From: Gammaproteobacteria bacterium
Lineage (GTDB): Bacteria; Pseudomonadota; Gammaproteobacteria; Acidiferrobacterales; Sulfurifustaceae
Reading direction: 5' to 3'
DNA length: 40,257 bases
Assembly (NCBI GenBank): GCA_016194665.1
Contig: JACQBD010000120.1
Coordinates: forward strand, 1 to 40,257
Made by a program: the position numbers and the translations under genes. The first letter of the stretch is position 1. The number at the start of each line of letters is the position of its first letter. The notes beneath the pieces were generated by a model, which was not told the DNA's origin, searched no databases, and saw nothing but the letters and a program-made list of their open reading frames with translations. Below are positions 9,248 to 18,156 of this stretch, piece after piece.

Positions 9248-10222
9248 TTAACGCGGACGTCGCCCGGAAAGCGGAGAAAACGGATTAGTGCCGGCATTAC
9301 CAGCGGACGATTTTAATTGCGCCACCAAAATTACATCGCCTTCGGCGACGCCGCTGACAGCCACGCGTTTGCCATCGGTAATTCCCAACGTAACTTCTTT
9401 TTCGAGCGGCTTGGCATTTTTGTCCGGGGATTTAATCAACACGGTGGAACGACCGTCGCGCGTGCGCACCGCGTTGCTCGGTAATAGCAAAACATTTTTC
9501 GCCGATGCCGATGAAAAACTGACATTCGCGGTCATGCCGCTGCGCATGAAGTCAGGGGCTTTTTCCGGCAATACGTCGACGACATAGGTGGTCACGTTAT
9601 TCACCGTCTTGGCGTCATACGCAATCTGATCCACATGACCCGGAATGGTTTGATCGGGATAAGCATCCAAGACCAACCACGCTTTTTGCTTTAAACGAAT
9701 TTGCGCGATATCGGTTTCATCCACCTGCGCCTTCACTGTTAGACGATCCGAAATAACGAAGACCGAATCTTGGCCGGTGAAGGTCTGACCGGGTTCAACA
9801 CTGCGCACGATGATCGTGCCATTGATGGGAGCCAGAATCGGCGTGGCGCGATATAATTCTTCCCAGCGCTTTAATTCTTGCGGCCCTTTGGCGCTCGCGG
9901 CATCCAACAACGCCGCTCGTTCTGTGGAACTCATCCACGCTAGCACCTGACTCTTTTTTACTACCTGCCCTTCCTGAACCAAGACATTGTCGATTCGGCC
10001 GGCAATCGGCGGTTTTATCTCCAAACGATTTTCAGGTTGCACGGTACCGGTACTAAGAATTACGGCTTCGATATCGCCGCGCGTCACCGCGACCTCGCGA
10101 TAAGCGGTCTCCGCCGGCACACTGCGCTTCCATCCGAACCAAGCGAGCCCCGCGGCCAACAACAGAATAAAAACCATCAGCGCTATTTTTTTATTTTTTG
10201 AAAACCCGACGCGATCGCTCAT
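9248..10222 (-). CDS. macA: MacA-like periplasmic adaptor with very short hairpin
   Basis: This is the membrane-fusion protein linking MacB to an outer-membrane channel. It has 324 residues, shorter than E. coli MacA (about 370). One N-terminal transmembrane helix (about 13-31) is followed by the first lipoyl half-motif (LEIKPPIAGRIDNVLVQEGQVV, 68-90). Only about 30 residues lie between this and the second half (PILAPINGTIIVRSVEPGQT, from 128). In canonical MacA that space holds a long alpha-helical hairpin of about 100 residues which touches TolC. Beta-barrel and membrane-proximal domains follow. The start codon ATG overlaps the tolC stop (ATGA), indicating translational coupling. I recall other proteobacterial adaptors with this same shortened segment, so it looks like a subfamily trait, not a local deletion. 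Confidence 0.88.
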   Translation of the reverse strand: MSDRVGFSKNKKIALMVFILLLAAGLAWFGWKRSVPAETAYREVAVTRGDIEAVILSTGTVQPENRLEIKPPIAGRIDNVLVQEGQVVKKSQVLAWMSSTERAALLDAASAKGPQELKRWEELYRATPILAPINGTIIVRSVEPGQTFTGQDSVFVISDRLTVKAQVDETDIAQIRLKQKAWLVLDAYPDQTIPGHVDQIAYDAKTVNNVTTYVVDVLPEKAPDFMRSGMTANVSFSSASAKNVLLLPSNAVRTRDGRSTVLIKSPDKNAKPLEKEVTLGITDGKRVAVSGVAEGDVILVAQLKSSAGNAGTNPFSPLSGRRPR

Positions 10223-11484
10223 GGAATAACCCCTTTGCCCTGTATTTGTTCCCAGCTGGCTTCGCTGACGATTCTGTCGCGCTGACTTTGCACCAAAGTT
10301 TTTTGCCTGGAAATCAGGTCGTTTTCAATGATGTCCCAATCCTCGAACGAAATAAGTCCGTTATCGTATTTATTACGCGCTATCTCAGCGCGAGCGGTCG
10401 CCGCTTCGACAAAACTCTGATCGACTTTTAATTTCTCGACCGCCTCGATATAGCCAGTGGACGCTTGGCGCAGTTTGGTAATTAATTGTTGGTCCACGCG
10501 TTCGCGGTTATATGTCGCCGCCGACAAATCGTTCACGGCGCTGCGCGTGCCGTAATAGTCGCGGCCACCATTGTAGAGCGGAATGGAAAGACTGACGCCC
10601 ACGGAATGACGGTTGTTATCCGGAATCCAATTGTTGCCTTGTCTTGCGCTGGTGCCGGTTAGATTCAGGCTTGGATAGAGCGGCGACTGCGCCAAGCTTA
10701 CACCCGCCGTCGCGGATTTTTCTTGCGCGCTGACTTGACGATGATCGGGAGTTTGCAATGCTAGCTGTTCTAAATCGACAACGGTTTCAGGTTCTTTGAG
10801 AGGGATGCTTCCCGCGATCTGAACTTCGCTGCTAGATTTTTTACCCAGCGCATTGGCCAGTTGTTCTTGCGCCACTTGCAACGCGTGCTGTGCCTGTAAG
10901 TTATCCAGCTTTGCTTGACTCAAGGACGCCCTGGAAAGCAAAAAAGATCCTTTATTTTCTCTACCGCCTTCGAAACGCAGTTCCACCAGGCGCATGTTTT
11001 CTTCGCGGCGGCGGATGATATCATCGGTCAGCTTCAAATAATTTTGCGCATATAGCAGCGCCGCGAACGCGGACTTTAAATCGAAACTGACCTTGGCTTT
11101 GATAGAATCGAGGTTCGCCTGCGCGGCTTCTTGATTGGCCGTTCCCTGTGCCAGCTTAGCTTTATCTTGAAATCCCGAAAAAATATTTTGCGTGGCAGTG
11201 ACCGCGGCGGAATAATTAGCCGTGCTGCTGGAAGCGGCTGCGGGAACCGAAGTGTTCTCGTCGGTATAATTAACGCTGGCGGAAACCTGCGGCAAAAACC
11301 CGCTGCCAGCCGCTTTGGTTTGATATTCTGCCGAACGCAAGCTGGCTTGCGCCGCCAACAGTTCGGGATTGTTCTGCGATGCTTGAGTTACGCATGCTTC
11401 CCAAGTAAGTATCTCGCCCGCTTCGACCGCTGTAATCGATATGAGGCCAAAAGCCAAGATCGCTAATATTTTATTGCGAGTCAC
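10219..11484 (-). CDS. tolC: TolC-family outer-membrane efflux protein
   Basis: This is an outer-membrane channel protein of the TolC/OEP family with 421 residues. A signal peptide (ILAILAFGLISITAVEA) is followed by two repeats of long amphipathic helices rich in Gln and Ala, typical of OEP: WEACVTQASQNNPELLAAQASL at the start of repeat one, and SVSLSIPLYNGGRDYYGTRS in repeat two. The start is a GTG (11482-11484). The gene is the first of the tolC-macA-macB-hbpS unit and its stop overlaps the macA start. It sits 96 bases behind the TetR gene on the same strand, so it may be read from the tetR promoter or from its own AT-rich upstream region. It is distinct from the second outer-membrane channel gene at 16608. 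Confidence 0.9.
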   Translation of the reverse strand: MTRNKILAILAFGLISITAVEAGEILTWEACVTQASQNNPELLAAQASLRSAEYQTKAAGSGFLPQVSASVNYTDENTSVPAAASSSTANYSAAVTATQNIFSGFQDKAKLAQGTANQEAAQANLDSIKAKVSFDLKSAFAALLYAQNYLKLTDDIIRRREENMRLVELRFEGGRENKGSFLLSRASLSQAKLDNLQAQHALQVAQEQLANALGKKSSSEVQIAGSIPLKEPETVVDLEQLALQTPDHRQVSAQEKSATAGVSLAQSPLYPSLNLTGTSARQGNNWIPDNNRHSVGVSLSIPLYNGGRDYYGTRSAVNDLSAATYNRERVDQQLITKLRQASTGYIEAVEKLKVDQSFVEAATARAEIARNKYDNGLISFEDWDIIENDLISRQKTLVQSQRDRIVSEASWEQIQGKGVIP

Positions 11485-11580
11485 CGCACTATTGACCGGC
11501 GCCGATGACGATTGTTTTGTGAAGTAAATGGATAATGGCGTGCATTTATAATTTTTTTATCATTTTGAAAATACATGTGC

Positions 11581-12198
11581 TTAGAGTCTTCTTAAAGAAA
11601 TATGCGCTTTAATCATGTCGTGGCATTTTGTGCGTATCAGTTTTTTCTCGCTGTCCGCGAACCAAAGATGAATCAGGCTAAATGAGAACGCAAATGTATC
11701 CAGCGCCATCGCCGCCGGCTCCAGGCCTTGGCGCAACAGGCCTTTGTCTTTCGCGCGGCTGTAGGCGGCGGTCAGTTTAGCCAGCATGTCGTGACCGCAT
11801 TGCATCATTTGCGCGCGTACGCCGGCAAACTCATACACGTATTCGCACTTCGAGGTAATAATCTCATAGGTCTGGCGCGCTACCGCATCCGTGGCCAATA
11901 ACTCCATGGTCTCTTGCATGTATGTTTCGATGCGGCTTAGGGGGTCGCCGCGCTCTTCATCTAATAAGGTATGACTGATGCGATCCAGCAAAGGCAAAGC
12001 GACTTGGTCACGCATCGCAAAAAATACGTCGGTTTTGCTGGCAAAGTGCCAATAGACCGCACCACGCGTTACGCCGGCTGTCTCAGCTATATGCTCCATG
12101 GTGGTGCGGCTGACGCCGCGTTTTACAAAGGTTTGGCGCGCCGCGTCGATGATTTGTTGGCGAGTTAATTGCGCCTCGGCCTTAGTTTTTCGCGCCAT
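11581..12198 (-). CDS. TetR-family efflux repressor (AcrR/TtgR-like)
   Basis: This is a 205-residue TetR-family DNA-binding regulator. The N-terminal helix-turn-helix is clear: RQQIIDAARQTFVKRGVSRTTM, then HIAETAGVTRGAVYWHF, with SKTDVFFAM after it, close to AcrR, TtgR and SmeT. The C-terminal half would be the drug-binding and dimerisation domain. It is transcribed divergently from the RND operon (acrA start at 12283), and a palindrome very like the E. coli AcrR operator lies between them. By family precedent it represses itself and the RND pump and is released by pump substrates. It also lies directly upstream of the tolC-macAB genes on its own strand, so it may control both efflux systems. 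Confidence 0.9.
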   Translation of the reverse strand: MARKTKAEAQLTRQQIIDAARQTFVKRGVSRTTMEHIAETAGVTRGAVYWHFASKTDVFFAMRDQVALPLLDRISHTLLDEERGDPLSRIETYMQETMELLATDAVARQTYEIITSKCEYVYEFAGVRAQMMQCGHDMLAKLTAAYSRAKDKGLLRQGLEPAAMALDTFAFSFSLIHLWFADSEKKLIRTKCHDMIKAHISLRRL

Positions 12199-12217
12199 GG
12201 GTTAGCAGATTTTTATA

Positions 12218-12241
12218 TACATACATTTCTGATTGTATATA
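12218..12241. promoter_or_regulatory. AcrR-like operator palindrome between tetR and acrA
   Basis: A 24-base near-palindrome with half-sites TACATACATTT and TTGTATATA lies in the 84-base gap between the divergent tetR and acrA genes. Compared from memory with the E. coli AcrR operator (TACATACATTT..AATGTATGTA), it differs at about three positions. This spacing would let one TetR dimer pair block both promoters. The identity with the E. coli site is recalled, not searched. Confidence 0.75.
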
Positions 12242-12282
12242 ATCAGTCACGTATTTGCTAGCGACTATTTAGGGTTGGGACC

Positions 12283-13476
12283 ATGACTAACAATAAAAAA
12301 TTACCACATCGCTTTTGGCGTCTACAGCACTTCCTGAGCATCGGTTTATTAATGCTAAGTCTGGCCGCTTGCTCGGCCTCCGACAAAGCCGCCAACGCCG
12401 GTCCTACTCCCGGCGGCGCGCCGCCGCCCCTGCCCGTCAACGTTATGGAAGCGCAGCCCACGCAAATTCCCGCAGCGCTGGAAGCCATCGGCCAAACACA
12501 AGGCGCCAAAGAAGTCGAAGTACGCGCGCGCGTTAGCGGCATTCTCGATAAAAAACTTTATCAAGAAGGCGCGCCGGTCAAAGAAGGTCAAGTGCTTTTC
12601 CAAATCGACCGCAGTTCCTTCGAGATCGCCTTAGCGCAAGCTAAAGCGCAGCGCGCCGAACAGCGAGCCAAACTCACGCAAACCGCGCGCGATGTCGAGC
12701 GTCTTAAAAAATTACTAGCGCAACAGGCAATCAGTCAGCGTGAATATGACGACGCCACGACTTCATCGTCGGTAGCGCAAGCGACATTGCAAGCCGCCGA
12801 TGCCAACGTGCGCCAAGCAGAATTAAATTTATCCTACACCGCGGTGACGGCGCCGATTAGCGGCGTCTCCGGCAGATCGGAACATTCCGAAGGCGCCTTG
12901 ATCACCACCGGCGCCGATAGTCTGCTAACGACTATTTCCGAAGTGAATCCGATTTGGGTGCGCTTTAGTCTGTCGGAAAATGAATTGGCGCAACTTCCCG
13001 GTGGGCACGTCACTCCCAACAATGTTAAGGAGCTGGAACTGATCTTGCCCGATGGTTCTATTTATCCTACCAAGGGTCGGCTGAATTTTTCCGCCAGTGA
13101 AATCGACACCAAGCTGGGGACTTTGCAATTACGCGCCGAATTCGATAATCCGCAGATGCGTGTGCTGCCGGGACAGTTTGTGCGCGTGCGCGTGATTACT
13201 GGACAGCGCGACGGCGTGTTTCTCATTCCGCAAACCGCGGTGATGCAATCCGATCTGGGACGCTTTATTTATGTTGTCGGCGCCAACAACACCGCCGAAA
13301 TCCGCCCAATTAAAACCGGCGAATGGCACGGCAAGGACTGGGTGATATTAGAAGGCTTGAAATCGGGCGATAAAGTAATTTTGGATAATCTGCTCAAGCT
13401 GCGTCCCGGCGCGCCGGTGAAAGCGCAAACCGCCGCTGAAAAATCGGCGCCACCGCCTGCAGGCGGTAAAACCTAG
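12283..13476 (+). CDS. acrA: RND efflux periplasmic adaptor lipoprotein (AcrA/MexA type)
   Basis: This is a membrane-fusion protein of an RND multidrug pump, 397 residues, the usual length for AcrA. A lipoprotein signal ends at LSLAACSAS, so Cys of LAAC would be lipidated and anchored in the inner membrane. The lipoyl halves (VEVRARVSGILDKKLYQEGAPVKEGQVL and YTAVTAPISGVSGRSEHSEGAL) flank a normal-length helical hairpin of about 60-70 residues. The barrel and membrane-proximal domains follow (LPGQFVRVRVITGQ, FLIPQTAVMQ). It is first in a three-gene operon with the RND transporter 12 bases downstream. Confidence 0.93.
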   Translation: MTNNKKLPHRFWRLQHFLSIGLLMLSLAACSASDKAANAGPTPGGAPPPLPVNVMEAQPTQIPAALEAIGQTQGAKEVEVRARVSGILDKKLYQEGAPVKEGQVLFQIDRSSFEIALAQAKAQRAEQRAKLTQTARDVERLKKLLAQQAISQREYDDATTSSSVAQATLQAADANVRQAELNLSYTAVTAPISGVSGRSEHSEGALITTGADSLLTTISEVNPIWVRFSLSENELAQLPGGHVTPNNVKELELILPDGSIYPTKGRLNFSASEIDTKLGTLQLRAEFDNPQMRVLPGQFVRVRVITGQRDGVFLIPQTAVMQSDLGRFIYVVGANNTAEIRPIKTGEWHGKDWVILEGLKSGDKVILDNLLKLRPGAPVKAQTAAEKSAPPPAGGKT

Positions 13477-13488
13477 CGGTTAATATTT

Positions 13489-16400
13489 ATGTCGCACTTC
13501 TTTATTAACCGCCCGATTTTTGCATCGGTTATTTCCATCGTTATCATTGTCGCCGGTCTGGTGGCGGCGCGCGTGCTGCCGATCGCGCAATATCCCGAGA
13601 TCGCGCCGCCGACCATTACCATCACCGCCACCTATCCCGGCGCGAGCGCGGAGACGCTCGCCAAAACCGTGGCCGCGCCGATCGAGGAACAACTCAATGG
13701 CGTGGAGAATTTGCTTTACTTCAATTCTTCCGCGAGCTCGAACGGCACGGTCACGATTACTGCTACCTTCGAAGTTGGCACCAAAGCCGATCAAGCGGCG
13801 ATCAACGTCAACAATCGCGTGCAGATCGCCGAACCGCGCTTGCCCGAAGAAGTACGACGCAACGGCGTGGTGGTGCAAAAAAGATCGAACGATATTTTAT
13901 TGGTGGTTGCGCTCAGTTCGCCCGACGGCCGTTACAACACACTTTATCTGAGCAACTACGCTGCGCTGAACGTGGTCGACGATCTCAAGCGCATCCACGG
14001 CGTGGGCGACGTCACAATATTCGGCGCACAAGACTACTCGATGCGAATTTGGTTGAAACCGGATCGCATGGCGCAGCTGGGCATCACCACCAGCGATATC
14101 GCCCAGGCGATTCGCAGTCAAAACGCCCAAAACGCCACCGGCAAAATCGGCCAAGAACCGGCGCCTAAAGATCAGATGCTGGTTTACACCGTCACCGCCA
14201 AGGGACGCCTGATCGATCCCGAACAATTCGGCAACATCGTTTTGCGCGCCAACGGTCCGAGCGGCGCACTTTATCTAAAAGATGTCGCGCGCATCGAGCT
14301 TGGATCGCAAAATTACGATATCACCACCACGCTCGACGGCAAACCAACCATCGGCATGGCGGTGTTTCTGCAAACCGGCGCCAACGCGCTGGAAACGTCG
14401 GATTCGGTGCACGCCAAAATGGAAGAAATCAAGGCGAAATTTCCGGACGGCGTGCAATACGTCATTCCTTTCGATACCACGCGCTTCGTGCGCGCCTCGA
14501 TTAAAGAAGTCGTACACACGCTCGGTGTAGCCGCGATTCTGGTGCTGTTGGTGGTATTTGTTTTCTTACAGAACTGGCGCGCCACGTTGATACCTATCGT
14601 TGCCGTGCCGGTTTCCTTAATCGGCACTTTCGCCGGCTTATGGCTTTTCGGTTACTCGATCAACACGCTGACTTTATTCGCCATGGTATTGGCCATCGGC
14701 ATTGTCGTGGATGACGCCATCGTCGTATTAGAAAACGTCGAACGCTTAATGAGCGAACAACATCTCGCGCCCAAGGAAGCCGCGATTCAAGCGATGCGCG
14801 AAGTATCGAGCGCGGTGGTGGCGATTGTGTTGGTTTTATGCGCGGTGTTTATCCCGGTTGCTTTTCTCGGCGGCATCGCCGGCAAGCTCTACCAACAATT
14901 CGCCGTCACCGTCGCTATCGCGGTGGTGATTTCCGGCGTAGTGGCTTTGACGCTGACGCCCGCGCTGTGCGCGTTGCTGCTCAAGCCCAGTCATCGTGAG
15001 TTGCCGATGTTTCGTCCGTTTAACAAAGGCTTCGCCAGTCTTACTCGATTCTATACCGCCACCGTCGGCAGAACGTTGCGCCACACGATGATTAGCGCGG
15101 TGCTATTCGCGCTCGTGATCGGCATTGGTGTGTTTCTATTGGGTCGCATACCCGGCAGTTTTGTGCCACCGGAAGATCAAGGCTATTTAATCAGCGCGCT
15201 TATCCTTCCCGACGGCGCCACCTTATCGCGCACCGCCAAAGTCGGCAGTGACATGCGCGAAGCGGTGTCGAAAGATCCCGCGGTCGAACATGTGTTCGTC
15301 GTCGCCGGTTTCGATCTGATCGGTGGCGGTAATAAAACCAACGCTGGAACCATGTTTCTACCGTTAAAGCCTTGGGGCGTTCGAGACAAGAACTCGACCG
15401 TGTTAGCCGGGCAATTTTTTGGTTTGGGCATGTCCTTACCCGAGGGCATGGCTTTGGTATTTAATCCGCCACCGATTCGCGGTCTCGGTACCGCCGGCGG
15501 TTTTGAAGTGTATGTGCAGAGCCGCAACGACAGCGATGTCCGCAAATTAGCCGAGGTCATCAATCAATTCACCGCGGCGCTCAAGCAGCGACCCGAATTG
15601 ACCGGCATCAATACTTTTTTCCGTCCCACCGTGCCGCAATTATTCGTCGACGTCGATGACGCCAAAGTTATCTCGCTGGGGATTAATTTAAGCGATGTCT
15701 ACGACACCTTGCAGAGTACGTTAGGCGCGCTCTACGTCAACGATTTTAATAAATCCGGACGCACCTATCGCGTGCAACTGCAGGCCGAACCGCAGTATCG
15801 TGCTAAGCCGGAAGACATCGGCAAAGTGTATGTGCGTTCGCAAACGGGCTCGATGGTGCCACTGTCAGCCTTGATTAAAGTAAACAGCATCGTTGGGCCG
15901 GAACAAATCGAACGCTACAACGGATTCATCGCGGCCAAAGTATTAGGCAATGGAGCACCCGGCGTCAGTTCCGGCGACGCTATTCGTGCGGTCGAGCAAG
16001 TCGCTAGCACGACCTTGCCGCGCGGCTATGAAATAGCCTGGACCGGTCAAGCGTTCCAAGAAAAAAGCGCGAGCAACGCCTCGATTCAGGCGTTTGCGTT
16101 TGCCATCGTCATGGTGTTTCTGATTTTGGCGGCGCAATTTGAAAAATGGTCGCTGCCCTTGGCGGTGATTCTCGCGGTTCCCTTCGCCCTGCTCGGCGCG
16201 TTGGTGGCGATTTTTATTCGCGGGATGCCGAACGATATTTATTTTCAAATCGGTTTAGTCACCTTGATTGGCTTGGCCTCGAAGAACGCGATTCTCATCG
16301 TCGAGTTCGCGGTGCAAAAACACGCGCAAGGCATGCCCGCCATGGACGCCGCGATCGAAGCCGCGCGCTTGCGGTTTCGCCCCATCGTCATGACCTCCTT

Positions 16401-16611
16401 GGCGTTCGTGCTCGGCGTATTTCCGTTGGTGGTCGCCACCGGCGCCGGCGCCTCCGCGCGCCAATCGATGGGCACCGGCGTGTTTGGCGGCATGTTGGTG
16501 GCAACGTTTATCGCCACCATATTTATCCCGTCGTTCTTCAAGTGGTTGGCGGGCAAGCGTGCGCCGAAACAAGTGGAACCGGTTGCCGTCGAAAGAAGGA
16601 AATCAGCATGA
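13489..16611 (+). CDS. acrB: RND multidrug transporter, HAE1 family (AcrB/MexB type)
   Basis: This is the proton-driven inner-membrane pump protein that captures hydrophobic compounds from the periplasm. It has 1040 residues, normal for HAE1 transporters (AcrB 1049). The N terminus SHFFINRPIFASVISIVI is typical. Twelve membrane helices in two halves surround two large periplasmic loops. The proton-relay aspartates are seen in GIVVDDAIVVLENVERLM (TM4). Other family marks are GRIPGSFVPPEDQGY and GLASKNAILIVEFA. The stop codon overlaps the start of the next gene (ATGA). Many minus-strand ORFs in the track over this gene are shadows. Confidence 0.96.
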   Translation: MSHFFINRPIFASVISIVIIVAGLVAARVLPIAQYPEIAPPTITITATYPGASAETLAKTVAAPIEEQLNGVENLLYFNSSASSNGTVTITATFEVGTKADQAAINVNNRVQIAEPRLPEEVRRNGVVVQKRSNDILLVVALSSPDGRYNTLYLSNYAALNVVDDLKRIHGVGDVTIFGAQDYSMRIWLKPDRMAQLGITTSDIAQAIRSQNAQNATGKIGQEPAPKDQMLVYTVTAKGRLIDPEQFGNIVLRANGPSGALYLKDVARIELGSQNYDITTTLDGKPTIGMAVFLQTGANALETSDSVHAKMEEIKAKFPDGVQYVIPFDTTRFVRASIKEVVHTLGVAAILVLLVVFVFLQNWRATLIPIVAVPVSLIGTFAGLWLFGYSINTLTLFAMVLAIGIVVDDAIVVLENVERLMSEQHLAPKEAAIQAMREVSSAVVAIVLVLCAVFIPVAFLGGIAGKLYQQFAVTVAIAVVISGVVALTLTPALCALLLKPSHRELPMFRPFNKGFASLTRFYTATVGRTLRHTMISAVLFALVIGIGVFLLGRIPGSFVPPEDQGYLISALILPDGATLSRTAKVGSDMREAVSKDPAVEHVFVVAGFDLIGGGNKTNAGTMFLPLKPWGVRDKNSTVLAGQFFGLGMSLPEGMALVFNPPPIRGLGTAGGFEVYVQSRNDSDVRKLAEVINQFTAALKQRPELTGINTFFRPTVPQLFVDVDDAKVISLGINLSDVYDTLQSTLGALYVNDFNKSGRTYRVQLQAEPQYRAKPEDIGKVYVRSQTGSMVPLSALIKVNSIVGPEQIERYNGFIAAKVLGNGAPGVSSGDAIRAVEQVASTTLPRGYEIAWTGQAFQEKSASNASIQAFAFAIVMVFLILAAQFEKWSLPLAVILAVPFALLGALVAIFIRGMPNDIYFQIGLVTLIGLASKNAILIVEFAVQKHAQGMPAMDAAIEAARLRFRPIVMTSLAFVLGVFPLVVATGAGASARQSMGTGVFGGMLVATFIATIFIPSFFKWLAGKRAPKQVEPVAVERRKSA

Positions 16612-18020
16612 ACGCTTTGCGGCCCTGGCGCTATTTCATTTTGCTCGGCGGAATAATCGTCGCCGGATGCGCCGTGGGACCGGATTATCAGCGTCCCGCT
16701 ACAGCGCTGCCGGCGCAATACAATGAATCCGCTTCAGCAACAGAGCAAGACACGGTGGCGGTGACGCGCGATTGGTGGAAATTATTTAACGACGCCACGC
16801 TTAACGAATTAATGGAAAAAGCACTGCAAAATAATGCCGACGTGCAACTCGCGGTCGCGCGCATGGAAGAAGCCGACGCCGCCCTGCGCGCTACCGGCGC
16901 CGCGTTATTTCCTGAAATCGACCTCGGCGCCAGCGGTACTCGTTCGCGTTCGAGCGTGCTCGCCGCCACACCGCTACCGCCGGGAACGCCGGTCATACGC
17001 AAAAATATTCGCGCCACCGTTGGCACCGCATTCGAGCTTGATTTTTGGGGTAAACTGCGACGCGCCAGCGAAGCGGCGCGCGCGCAGGTGTTGGCTTCGC
17101 GCTACGCCAAAGACACCGTCGAACTGACTTTAGCCGGTCTCATCGTACAAAGTTATTTATCGCTGCGCGCGCTCGATGCGCAAATTATTTTATCGCGCAA
17201 TACGCTAAGCAATCGCCAAGCAGCATTGACTTTGACACAACATCGCGCTGACGGCGGCATCGCCTCGGAACTCGATGTGCAGCTGGCCGAAGGCGCGCGC
17301 GCCGTCATCGCCGCGCAAATTATCGATCTCGAACAACAGCGCGCCTTGGCGCAGCATCAATTGGCTTTTCTAAGCGGCAGCTTCGATCTTAAAGTGAGTG
17401 AAAACGATCTGCGTCAATTGCCTGTTCCACCGTTGCCGCCGCCTGGCTTACCTTCGTCTTTGCTCGAATCGCGTCCCGACGTACGCCAAGCGGAAGCGCA
17501 ATTGATCGCCGCCAACGCTAAGATAGGCGTGGCCAAAGCGGCGTATTTTCCTTCCATTTCGCTGACGGGAAATTACGGCGGCGAAAGCAAAGCCTTGTCC
17601 GATCTCTTTAAGCCCGGCGCAAAAATTTGGTCGACGGGCATCGGTTTGAATTTGCCGATATTCGACGCTGGGCGCATCTCCGCGCAAGTCGATCAAGCTC
17701 GTGCGCAACAAAAGCAAGCCATCGCCAGTTATCAACGCTCGTTGCAAAATGCCTTTAAAGACGTGAACGATGCCTTAGTAACGGTGCGTCAAACCACGGC
17801 GGGCGAAGTAGAATTGGAAGCGCGTCAACGCGCCGCCGAAAAAGCCCTGGCCTTATCCGAAATTCGATATAAAGCCGGGTACTCGGCATACTTAGAAGTG
17901 CTGGATGCACAGCGCACTCTCAATGAAGCCAGCTTGGCTTTAGTGCGTAATCGCCAAGCGCGATTGTCTGCGACTGTCGATCTGTTCAAGGCGATAGGCG
18001 GCGGCTGGTCTGATATTTAA
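16608..18020 (+). CDS. oprM: Outer-membrane efflux lipoprotein (OprM/NodT family)
   Basis: This is the outer-membrane channel of the RND pump. The ORF track begins it at 16146 inside acrB, but the real start is the ATG at 16608: it has a GAAAGGA upstream, overlaps the acrB stop, and yields a proper lipoprotein signal (ILLGGIIVAGCAVGPDY, Cys21). The mature protein begins VGPDYQRPA as in the NodT family. With 470 residues it is a normal OprM length. Two OEP repeats are visible, including LLESRPDVRQAEAQLIAANAKIGVAKAAYFPSI and the C-terminal GYSAYLEVLDAQRTL. It completes the acrAB-oprM operon. Confidence 0.94.
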   Translation: MNALRPWRYFILLGGIIVAGCAVGPDYQRPATALPAQYNESASATEQDTVAVTRDWWKLFNDATLNELMEKALQNNADVQLAVARMEEADAALRATGAALFPEIDLGASGTRSRSSVLAATPLPPGTPVIRKNIRATVGTAFELDFWGKLRRASEAARAQVLASRYAKDTVELTLAGLIVQSYLSLRALDAQIILSRNTLSNRQAALTLTQHRADGGIASELDVQLAEGARAVIAAQIIDLEQQRALAQHQLAFLSGSFDLKVSENDLRQLPVPPLPPPGLPSSLLESRPDVRQAEAQLIAANAKIGVAKAAYFPSISLTGNYGGESKALSDLFKPGAKIWSTGIGLNLPIFDAGRISAQVDQARAQQKQAIASYQRSLQNAFKDVNDALVTVRQTTAGEVELEARQRAAEKALALSEIRYKAGYSAYLEVLDAQRTLNEASLALVRNRQARLSATVDLFKAIGGGWSDI

Positions 18021-18099
18021 AAAGTTTCTTTGGCGCTTGCACAAAATATTTTCGGATTTGATTGGGTCAAATAATTAAATCCAATTAATTTGTCTGATG

Positions 18100-18105
18100 T
18101 ATAAT
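18100..18105 (+). promoter_or_regulatory. Possible -10 box upstream of mrcB
   Basis: A perfect TATAAT lies in an AT-rich stretch between oprM and mrcB, 51 bases before the mrcB ATG. No good -35 hexamer sits at the standard spacing, so this is only a candidate promoter. Confidence 0.4.
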
Positions 18106-18156
18106 TGCCGCGATTCCACCCATTCAATCGCCATTATCCCTGCTTGAGTTTTTCCG

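Noticed and set aside
16146-16607. Upstream extension of the oprM ORF
   Set aside because: It lies within acrB in another frame. The lipoprotein signal, ribosome site and ATGA overlap all place the start at 16608.
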